From the NCBI GenBank assembly GCA_963995525.1, contig OZ023217.1, forward strand, positions 24,988,099 to 25,052,098: a stretch of 64,000 bases of DNA, in the 5' to 3' direction. This document shows, piece by piece, positions 38,236-48,679 of the stretch. Made by a program: the position numbers and the translations under genes. The stretch's first letter is position 1; the number at the start of each line of letters is the position of its first letter. This DNA comes from Escarpia spicata (taxonomy: Eukaryota > Annelida > Polychaeta > Sabellida > Siboglinidae). The notes beneath the pieces are model-generated. The model worked only from the letters and a program-made list of their open reading frames with translations. It was not told the origin of the DNA and ran no database searches.

Positions 38236-40055
38236 CCGGGGTTCGAGTTTAAGAAACTCAACCGATCGCTGAAACGGGGCGGTGGTCTGGGTGTTTTGCA
38301 CAGAAGTTCGCTGAAACTGGTTGTACGTATACGTAGACCTGCCGTGACACCGATCCACTTCGAGCTTTTACAACTGTCGTGTGACAAGCCATCGTACTAC
38401 TTTGTATTGATATACAGGCCACCATCTTCCAATATATCCGGCTTTCTGGACGAATTCGAAGATCTCGTAACATCACTTGTGACCATTCCAGGACGACTGT
38501 TGATATTGGGCGATTTCAATTTTCACTTCAACGACGCATTATCGCCGGGAGTAAGTCGAATAACGAACATTCTGGCTTCGACAGGACTAGTCCAGCATGT
38601 GACTGGTCCTACGCACCGTTCCGGCCACACGCTGGACGCCGTTATCTCCCGGAAAGAAGACACCATCCTCACATCTCCCGCTGCTGTCCTACCTAACACG
38701 TTTTCCGATCACCACACAATAACATTTTCTATTGAAGGAGACGCGCCACGTCTACCAACCAACAAGTGGCGAGGGCGTGACTACCCTCGTGTAGACCTGG
38801 ATATCTTCAAAGCTGACCTTCACGCCGCACTAACCTCACACGATGACAATAAGAGCGATAGCGTCGACAATCTCCTACAACAGTATCAACATTCCGTCTC
38901 TGTCACACTCGACATTCATGCTCCAGTTGTGTCGCGAACTCGACGATCAAAGAAAAGCCAGCCATGGTTTGATGACGAAACCTTGAGTTTAAGGCGTAAA
39001 CGACGAGCACTTGAGAGAAAATGGCGCCTAACCGGACTCGAAATCGACAAGCAGATCTACTTGTCGCATTTGCGACAAGTAGATCTGCTTGCTAACAACG
39101 TTAAACATCATGTTCGAAACGCGAAAATCGCCTACTACCGTGCAGCACTGAACAACGCTGACGCAAAAACAACATTCCAAGTGTTACATTCACTAACCAA
39201 ATGCAGTGACCGGAAATTACCTGATCGCGAGAACGATGAATCAATGTGTCATGCCTTTGCCGAGTTCTTTGAAGAAAAGATTTTAAAAGTCGTCGATGTT
39301 ACGCGTGCGAAAGTGACAACAGAATCTATCGTGATGCCACTCCTGCCTGCTGCTCCACCTGTATTGCAAGGTCTAAACAATCTCTGTTCAACTGATGCTG
39401 AAGAGCTGCAAACGATCATCATGTCCAGACCAACGAAATGCTGTCCACTCGATGTGCTACCTACATGGCTACTTAAAACTACATTAACCGTTACGCTACC
39501 CACACTCGTCAACATTGTAAATGCGTCACTAAACACATGAGTGTTTCCTGGTGAACTGAAAACTGCTCTAGTGACACCGTTACTGAAGAAAGCCTCACTT
39601 GACCAGAACGAACTGGAGAACTATCGTCCCATCTCCAACCTCGCTTTCATAGGAAAGTTGATCGAGCAAGTCATCCTCAAACGCCTGAATCTGCACATGG
39701 CAACGAATAAGCTGCATGGTGAAATGCAATCGGCTTATAGACAACATCATTCTACAGAAACAGCTCTGATGAAAGTACAACACGACATCGTGCGCAACCT
39801 TGACACGGGACGTTGTGTCATGCTGGTTCTTCTTGACACGAGTGCAGCATTCGATACGATCAACATTGACGAATTGTTGAACACTCTGGTTTCACGTTTC
39901 AACATCGGCGGTATGACACTTGACTGGTTTAGATCATACTTGACCGGCAGATCTCAGTGTGTCACGATTGGTTCGTCTTCTTCGAACGCAATCCCCATCT
40001 ACCACGGTGTACCTCAGGGTGCAGGACTTGGACCAGTGATGTTCAACGCAAGTAG
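38236..40055 (+). mobile_element. CR1-like LINE, 3' half (endonuclease and RT)
   Basis: Resumes exactly in phase after the 16-kb insertion: PGFEFKKLNRSLKRGGGLGV, LIYRPPSSN, LILGDFNFHFND, HRSGHTLDAVISR and FSDHHTITF are endonuclease blocks including the GDFN and SDH catalytic motifs. RT starts with ELENYRPISNLAFIGKLIEQ, then SAYRQHHSTETALMKV, LLDTSAAFDTI and YHGVPQGAGLGPVMFN. There is one in-frame TGA at 39538-39540, between NASLNT and VFPGEL. The copy is cut at the block before the palm YxDD by the foldback element at 40067. Strong CR1-clade character; not functional. Confidence 0.88.
39048..39091. repeat. 21-bp perfect coding palindrome
   Basis: CAAGCAGATCTACTTGTCGC is followed after A-TT-T by its exact inverse GCGACAAGTAGATCTGCTTG, giving 21-base arms and a 2-base loop, all within the open LINE frame. 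Confidence 0.95.
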
Positions 40056-40066
40056 TAATAGAGGTT

Positions 40067-43000
40067 AGTATTTCAATTCGTGCTTCTTCGGTAAAACCTT
40101 CGAAACTGGCTTCTGTCGTAAAACAACTAACCTGGCATGGGTAACCGAAAAGGAACTCATAGATTCATACATAGATACATACATGTGGTACGAAACACAC
40201 AACACACATATCAACTCAGATCAACTAGATGGTGAAAGACTGTTTGTGTTTTTGTTAGACGCAGGTGTGAAGTTATCCGTCCGAGATATGTCACGAGACT
40301 ACGGATGGGACATCAGAATAGACGTGTTATCGCGTCAAACCCCTCCGTTTTCAGGAAAATAGACGTGTTATCGCGTCAACCCCTCCGTTTTCAAGAAAAT
40401 AGACGTGTTATCCCGTCAAACCCCTCCTTTTTTCAGGAAAATAGACGTGTTATCGCGTCAACCCCTCCGTTTTCAGGAAAATAGACGTGTTATCGCGTAA
40501 AACCCCTCCGTTTTCAGGGAAATTGACGTGTTATCGCGTCAAACCCCTCCGTTTTCAGGAAAATAGACGTTTTATCGCGTTAAACCCCTCCGTTTTCAGG
40601 AAAATAGACGTGTTATCGCGTCAAACCCCTCCGTTTTCAGGAAAATAGATGTGTTATCGCGTCAAACCCCTCCGTTTTCAGGAAAATAGACGTGTTATCG
40701 CGTCAAACCCCTCCGTTTTCAGGAAAATAGACGTGTTATTGCGTAAAACCCCTCCGTTTTCAGAAAAATAGACGTGTTATTGCGTCAACCCCTCCGTTTT
40801 CAGGAAAATAGACGTGTTATCGCATCAAACCCCTCCGTTTTCAGGAAAATAGACGTGTTATCACGTGACATCTCACCGCTTTCAGGCAATTCGACGAGTT
40901 ATCGCGTGACATCTCTACCAAACACGAGACAAGAGACGAGACTATGACCGAGATATACCACGAGACTACGGATGACACACCACACGAGACTACGGATGAC
41001 ACATCACACGAGAGTACTGACGAGACAAGAGACGAGAATATGACCGAGATATGTCACGAGACTACGGATGACACATCACACGAGACTACGGATGACACAT
41101 CACACGAGAGTACTGACGAGACAAGAGACGAGACTATGACCGAGATATGTCACGAGACTACGGATGACACATCACACGAGACTACGGATGTCACATCACA
41201 CGAGATATGTCACGAGACTACGGATGACACATCACACGAGACTACGGATGTCACATCGCACGGGAGTACCGACGAGACAAGAGTGACACATCACACGAGA
41301 CTACGGATGACACATCACAAGAGACTACGGATGACACATCACATGAGAGTACGGACGACCCAAGAGACGAGACAATGACCGAGATATGTCACGAGACTAC
41401 GGATGACACATCACACGAGACTACGGATGTCGCATCACACGAGAGTACCGACGAGACAAGACCCGAGACACTGGACAAGATTACGGATGGCTCATCACAC
41501 GAGACTACGGATGACACATCACACGAGATATGTCACGAGACTACGGATGACACATCACACGAGACTACGGATGACACATCACATGAGAGTACGGACGACC
41601 CAAGAGACGAGACAATGACCGATATATGTCACGAGACTATGGATGACACATCACACGAGACTACGGATGTCACATCACACGGGAGTACCGACGAGACAAG
41701 AGTGACACATCACACGAGACTACGGATGACACATCACACGAGACTACGGATGTCACAGCACACGAGACTACGGATGACACGTCACACGAGAGTACCGACG
41801 AGACAAGAGACGAGACAATGTCCGAGATATGTCACGAGACTACGGATGACACATCACACGAGACTACGTGATGTGTCATCCGTAGTCTCGTGTGATGTGT
41901 CATCCGTAGTCTCGTGACATAACTCGTGTGATGTGTCATCCGTAGTCACGTGTGATGAGCCATCCGTAATCTTGTCCAGTGTCTCGGGTCTTGTCTCGTC
42001 GGTACTCTCGTGTGATGTGACATCCGTAGTCTCGTGTGATGTGTCATCCGTAGTCTCGTGACATATCTCGGTCATTGTCTCGTCTCTTGGGTCTTCCGTA
42101 CTCTCATGTGATGTGTCATCCGTAGTCTCGTGTGATGTGTCATCCGTAGTCTCGTGACATATCTCGTGTGATGTGTCATCCGTAGTCTCGTGTGATGTGT
42201 CATCCGTAGTCTCGTGACATATCTCGTGTGATGTGTCATCCGTAGTCTCGTGTGATGTGTCATCCGTAGTCTCGTGACATATCTCGGTCATAGTCTCGTC
42301 TCTTGTCTCGTCAGTACTCTCGTGTGATGTGACATCCGTAGTCTCGTGACATATCTCGGTCATAGTCTCGTCTCTTGTCTCGTCGGTACTCTCGTGTGAT
42401 GTGTCATCCGTAGTTTCGTGTGATGTGACATCCGTAGTCTCCTGTGATGTGTCATCCGTAGTCTCGTGACATATCTCGGTCATAGTCTCGTCTCTTGTCT
42501 CGTCAGTACTCTCGTGTGATGTGTCATCCGTAGTCTCGTGTGGTGTGTCATCCGTAGTCTCGTGGTATATCTCGGTCATAGTCTCGTCTCTTGTCTCGTG
42601 TTTGGTAGAGATGTCACGCGATAACTCGTCGAATTGCCTGAAAGCAGTGAGATGTCACGTGATAACACGTCTATTTTCCTGAAAAAGGCGTTGTTTGACG
42701 CGATAACACGTCAATTTTCCTGAAAACGGAGGGGTTTGACGCGATAACACGTCTATTTTCCTGAAAACGGAGGGGTTGACGCGATAACACGTCTATTTTC
42801 CTGAAAAAAGGAGGGGTTTGACGCGATAACACGTCTATTTTCCTGAAAACGGAGGGGTTGACGCGATAACACGTATATTTTCCTGAAAACGGAGGGGTTT
42901 GACGCGATAACGCGTCTATTTTCCTGAAAACGGAGGGGTTGACGCGATAACACGTCTATTTTCCTGAAAAAAGGAGGGGTTTGACGCGATAACACGTCTA

Positions 43001-43334
43001 TTTTCCTGAAAACGGAGGGGTTGACGCGATAACACGTCTATTTTCCTGAAAAAAGGAGGGATTTGACGCGATAACACGTCTATTCTGATGTCCCATCCGT
43101 AGTCTCGTGACATATCTCGGACGGATAGCTTCACACCTGCGTCTAACAAAAACAAAAACAGTCTTTCACCATCTAGTTGGTCTGAGTTCAGGTGTGTGTT
43201 GTGTGTTTCGTACCACATGTATGTATCTATGTATGAATCTATGAGTTCCTTTTCGGTTACCCATGCCAGGTTAGTTATTTTACGACAGAAGCCAGTTTCG
43301 AAGGTTTTACCGAAGAAGCACGAATTGAAATACT
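40067..43334. mobile_element. foldback-type element: 3.3-kb palindrome with tandem-repeat arms
   Basis: Ends are AGTATTTCAATTCGTGCTTC and its exact inverse. Each arm has three domains: an outer unique stretch of about 255 bp; an array of a ~41-bp unit (GACGTGTTATCGCGTCAAAC then CCCTCCGTTTTCAGGAAAAT), with about 14 copies left and 11-12 right; and an inner array of ~20-25-bp words (CACACGAGACTACGGATGAC) inverted at the centre near 41872. This is the organisation of foldback elements (Drosophila FB, sea urchin TU). It encodes no transposase. Stop-free repeats create long Thr/Asp/His/Glu-rich frames on both strands, not genes. It interrupts the CR1-like LINE. Confidence 0.88.
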
Positions 43335-43590
43335 ATAGTACGAAAAAAGATAAAAACGTTCTAATGGACATTTGTACACTTGACCCTTAATACGGTAAAC
43401 TATATAGATACTGGTACATCTTATCTGGGAGGTTATTATGTGTCTGTACTGTTGTAACATAACGCTTCACTTTCCTCGAACAATGTAGATAGCGAGCATT
43501 GCGCCGTCTTGTATTGATATATGCTCTTTGATTAGTATTTACCTACTTAAAAAGCGCTATATTAAAAAACGGAATTATTATTATTGTAAA
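43335..43590 (+). mobile_element. probable LINE 3' UTR remnant
   Basis: Ends in AAAGCGCTATATTAAAAAAC and ATTATTATTATTG, the CR1/L2-type 3' terminus. It is plausibly the tail of the LINE at 38236-40055, with the RT middle lost at the foldback insertion. Confidence 0.45.
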
Positions 43591-43711
43591 AGGTAAAGGT
43601 AAGTTCTTATATAGCGCAGTATCCAGTCCTCAAGACTGCCCAAAGCATTTTACACTTTACGCCCTGGCAGACCTGTTCAATCGAACACCATCTAGACTTC
43701 TTTGAGAAGCA
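43591..43711 (-). repeat. SINE copy 3 (split by a hAT-like element)
   Basis: On the minus strand it shows TCTAGATGGTGTTCGATTGA, ACAGGTCTGCCAGGGCGTAA and GCGCTATATAAGAACTTACC. It stops at the hAT-like insertion; matching sequence (AAATCGCAGTGCTAC on the minus strand) appears beyond 45060. Confidence 0.7.
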
Positions 43712-43719
43712 TTCTAGAC

Positions 43720-45052
43720 CAACGTTCGGCAAACCCTGGTCCGCGGGCGTTTTCTAGCCCTGTGAATTGGACATTGTTAAGAACAGCAGATAACAGTCAT
43801 ATTGTATGATACAATAGTGTTCGTTGGTTGAGCCGCGGAGCTGTTCTGGCGAGATTTGTGATATTTTGTAAGTTTTCATTTCAACTATGCATTCTGGCAC
43901 TCATTTTCGCGTTGGATTTGCTGCTTTAGGGAAAATAAAATCTGATTTACAACCTGTACGAAGTTGTGGAAATTTCGGCATAACGCTGTCGTCTTTGGAA
44001 ATTCATGCCAAGATGCGTGTTGTTTGTCGGCATGCTGATCAGCCAAAAGACTGCCTTCAAATGTCGATTTGCCGCCGTCGCTGCTTCTTTGCAAGTTCGT
44101 TTACCGCGCAGCCTGACATTGTCGAAGTCGTTGCAAACACTTGGAGATGACAAAGCTTATTTGCAGGAGAATCCCTAAAACTGCACAATTATAATGGTTT
44201 GAAAGAAGAATGTTTCACTACGAAACACAATCTCGTGCATGTATGAGCGATAAAACTGCCGTATTTAGCATTTCTCGATACAGCGCAAAATTATTGGTAT
44301 TTTTCGGCAGCATTTGATTGAAGGATATTGGAATTCCCAATGACGAATCACACCAAGGACACCTTAGATATCAGGGGCGGATGCAGAGAGGGTAGTGCAG
44401 GCTTACGTTATAATTATATATATATATATATATATCATTAATTACATATAGGCGTCGGAACGTGGTGAATATTTGGGAGGGGGCTGAGAATCACCACAAA
44501 CCTCCCATGGCACTCCCCTGAGGTTCACCAAAAACACATTGAGGCTCTCCAATTGCAATCCTTATGAGGCTGGCCAAAACCCAACCTTGAGGTTCTCAAA
44601 AAACTTCCAATTGCAATCTCACTTGAAGCTCGCCAAAATTCCCTAAACGGGGACACAATCCATAGGTTTCGGGTGGCACAGGAGGCTAGCGGGGGCATAT
44701 TCGAAAGGTCTGAGGGGGGCACGTGTCCCCAAACCCCGGATCTGGATCCGCCTATGGATATCGTTTGGAGGTAGTGTTGCTACTTGCGAACTCTATGCTT
44801 TCTCCAAATAATGTAGTAGGTTTAGTTTGTAGACGAATAGGCAACATCATCATTTTGCTTAGACGTTGTTTTTACATAGCGTTTAAATAGTGCAATTTAT
44901 TTGTTGTTTTGGGGTGGTTCTGGGTAGCACAGAACACACTCTTTGCGAGCACATACGAACAAAGTATTTAAGTTTTACCTAATTAAAAGCTTTGGCCCGC
45001 AGAGATAACAGAACTGGATTTGGCCCACGACTAAAACGTTTGTGGAACGCTG
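43720..45052. mobile_element. hAT-like element, non-autonomous
   Basis: The left end CAACGTTCGGCAAACC and right end GTTTGTGGAACGCTG are imperfect inverted ends of the type CAGCGTT seen in hAT elements. Both have subterminal GGCCCGCAG/CCGCGGGC words. Flanking 8-mers TTCTAGAC (43712-43719) and GACTAGAC (45053-45060) agree at six of eight positions, fitting a decayed 8-bp target duplication. An 87-codon frame (43887-44150, FGITLSSLEIHAKMRVVCRH) is the largest open segment. I cannot tie it to a transposase. Confidence 0.55.
44372..44756. mobile_element. hAT-like MITE nested in the previous element
   Basis: Starts CAGGGGCGGATGCAG and ends TGGATCCGCCTATG, approximate inverses of the common short hAT terminus. 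It contains a TA run at 44415-44434. No target duplication could be confirmed. Confidence 0.4.
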
Positions 45053-45109
45053 GACTAGACTCTACTTGTAGCACTGCGATTTACGAGATTTGTAAACTGA
45101 ATTTGGATT

Positions 45110-45816
45110 AACAGATTTATAATCACATGTCAAGTCCACAGTGTCTACGCACTGCCGGTCAACCGTGTTACTTAACGTGTGACGTTTTGGATGCACGACT
45201 ATGACGCATGCGCGTTTTCTAACGTCACAATATACGTCCTAGCTGGTAGTGCGCACATACGCAATATTTATTGGGTCGAATTTCGTATAAAGCAGTAATA
45301 ATGTTGCTTGCTCAATGAATTGACAGACGCATTTTGAAGTACACCTAGCACGCACGTTCCGTTTAATTAACGAAAAAACTATTATTTCAGATTTTCCCAT
45401 AATACATCTCAATAATTTGGTTTCTGGACGCTCGTGTATTTCCGACGCACACCCAGGCGTCGTTGGTAAACACTTACTACCGGTGTCACCTCGCAGCTGT
45501 ACCATGCAACTGCATTATGGAAGAAAGGTAGTGGCAACCAATATGTGCAAATGAATGCATAACGATGCGTACTGTGATAGTAACATATAAAAAGAACGTA
45601 GTATGATATTTAGTGTACATTTTTTTGTTGAACTAGAAATGCATAAGCCATAACTGAGAGTGTTGTAGTATGACAAGTTTTAACAATTCCATTCGCTGCA
45701 GATATTGTAAAATGAAGAATGAGCGCATTACTACAGCGATAAAATGAGCATTATGACGTGGAGGCCAAGTAATGTTATCTAGGCCTGTCGGTTGTAGTCC
45801 TAGCCTGCCCTTCGGT
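45110..45816. other. upstream region of MCT-B
   Basis: No TATA box could be assigned with confidence. An upstream in-frame ATG at 45772 would add 15 residues (MLSRPVGCSPSLPFG), but the alignment with MCT-A favours 45817. Confidence 0.4.
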
Positions 45817-46622
45817 ATGGACAAGGACAACGATGCAAAAGTGAAACGCTCGTCTGTAACATGCGACAGTCACTTTATGGACGATTTATCGTCGCGCGTG
45901 CCTCTGCCGCTAGACGGCGGTTATGGGTGGGTAGTGGTGGTGGCGTCAGCGGCGACAAACATGCTGGTGGACGGTTTGTGTTATACGTTCGGCCTCTTCT
46001 ACACGGACTTTCTCCTGCACTTTAAGGCCAGCAAGGCGAAGACGGCATGGGTCGGTTCTATTTGCTGCGGAACATACTTGTGCATCGGTGAGACAACTTT
46101 GATGAAGTTTAGCCTGGTTATGAGTGAACTAATTTGTTGGTAAATAATAGGTATACTACTAATGATAACTAGCAGCTATCACCCGGTATTACTCTGATTA
46201 CGAATGCGTAATGGGAATTCAGTTGCATCGTGTTATCACGTTGAAATGTCATACAATAATGCGTGACTGGCCAATTCCTACGACGTGGTATCTTGTGTGT
46301 GCGGTTTAATGTGGTTCGACCGTATGTTGATTTATTTTCCAAGCGCTCTTCTTCTCGTTGTAGGCCCGATAGCGGGCGCTCTTGCAAACAAGTACGGGTG
46401 TCGTATTGTGACGATATTAGGCAGTCTGCTCGCCACCTTCAGTTTGCTCGTAAGCACGTTTTCTCCGACAATAGACGTCCTCATCTTGACGTACGGCGGC
46501 CTCCTTGGTAGGTGCTGCCACCTAGCGACCACTAGCGATTGAGTTGTAAGACCGCGCCTCGTAACTAACAACAATAAAAACACAGACGTTTACAAACTTT
46601 GTACATGCACGTATACATACAT

Positions 46623-46700
<78 letters not shown>

Positions 46701-48383
46701 TGACGCGTGTTCATACGTACGTAAATATACATACGCACGAGGGAATAAGCGTCTACAGACGTAAAACTCGCACGCAGCCATAGATGCCTTAACATAAACA
46801 GAAACACAACCACATGCACGCTAGCACGCACGCATGCACCCACATACACGCACACGAACATACACGCACACGAACACACACACACACGCATACAATCACA
46901 CGCACACGTGTTTCCTTGTTTGTTGCTTCAAGAGGCGTTGTTGTGTTGTTTGACGTGTCATGCTGCGTCGGGTGTCCAGGCGTCGGGTTCGGCATGATGT
47001 ATCTGCCGGCCATTGTCATGGTTGGCTTCTACTTCGAGAAGAAGCGAGCCTTCGCCACAGGTATTTCCGTGTGCGGATCTGGCATCGGAGGCTTTTTGTT
47101 TGCGCCTCTCGTTGACTGTATACTGAGGACGTACGGGTGGCAAGGCACGACGTGGATTATCGCCGGCATCATTCTCAACGGCACCGTCAGTGGCTCACTC
47201 TTTCGTCCGATCGCCTTGCAAAAGGCGAACAAGCGCTACGCTAACGCCGCGGAGGCAAGGGCACACGACAAAGACAGTGACAGCTTCGGGAAAACCATAA
47301 GCAAATTTACAAAATTGGATACTAGCATTAACGAGGGGGGCACGATCGAGGTGTCGCCCTCCATTGAGCCCCCTCGGTCGGACGGTGATGCGACGAGCGC
47401 CAACGTGTTCATGCACGGCGTCGCGGGCATCTCAACGACGGCGGCGGCGGCGGTAGCGGCAGCAGCTGCGGCCGCCGTCGCCGTGCGCCCCACAGCTGCC
47501 GGCATCGATGCGCTGCAGCCCGCACACCACTTCTCCGTGCAGTACCTGACGTCGTCCTACACGGAGATGTACGACCACAACGTGAAGATACCTAGCTTCT
47601 CGAAGAGTGCCGACGACTTTGTGTCCCGCCAGCGTGTCGTCGACAAGGAGCAGACAGAGCGGAGACTGCGGGACCTACAGCGACCCCTCTACCGCAAGAA
47701 CATCTTCTACAGCGGCAGGTGAGCCACCACCACGGCACGGCTTACTCCTGATGGTCTTGGGGTCACCTTTATTGGTTTGTTATGGTCATCCTTTTTGAGA
47801 ATATAGTTTATTTCAAGAACAGCAGCATCACTTACACAACACATGCCAAACATGCATTTATAAACCACAGTATTGATGTCGAAAAAGGCGAGAAGGAGTA
47901 TGTCACTTGGAACATTTGCACAAGCCACTGCGTCCTCTTTTGTGTCGCTATAACTTTCCTGCCAACAGTATAAAGCGCTTTTAGCAATCCTAAGGACAGG
48001 ATACCTTGCTAGATAAGAACATACCTTTACTTTACTTTTACTTTTCTTTTTACTTTGAAAAGCACTGGGTCTGACAGAGGAATTGAACACTCTCAGCTCG
48101 TCTAAGCTGCTCTGGTAGAAGTGCTAAGACAAGTTCCATTGTTTTAAGATGCTCTCCATGGGCGTTATTCCGATGGACCATTGTGATTATATATTCTCCT
48201 CTGCCGCATGTCTGTGCACCGTCCAACACCAGTCGATCCATTACTGGATGACTGACTCTTCACCAGTGTGCCACACGGCTCTGTCACTTTATTTATAAGG
48301 CATCTTCTGTTTGTTCTTCTTTTCCGTTCAGACATAATGCGACGATGTTTTGTAGATTCGGTCACAAGCGAGTCCACATGGAG

Positions 48384-48458
<75 letters not shown>

Positions 48459-48595
48459 GAGACAGAAGGAGAGAGAGACAGAGAGAGAGAGACAGAGAGA
48501 GAAAGAGGAGAGAGAGAGTTAGAGAGAGTTTGAGTGAGTTAGAGAGAAAGAGAGATAGAAGAGAGAGAGAGAAGAGAGAGAGGGGGGCAGGGAGG

Positions 48596-48679
<84 letters not shown>

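Noticed and set aside
40944..42579. Long Thr/Asp/His/Glu-rich frames on both strands
   Set aside because: Produced by the ~20-25-bp repeats in the arms of the foldback palindrome; present symmetrically on both strands.
45772..45816. Upstream ATG of MCT-B as the start codon
   Set aside because: It adds 15 residues with no counterpart in MCT-A. It is possible but less likely than 45817.
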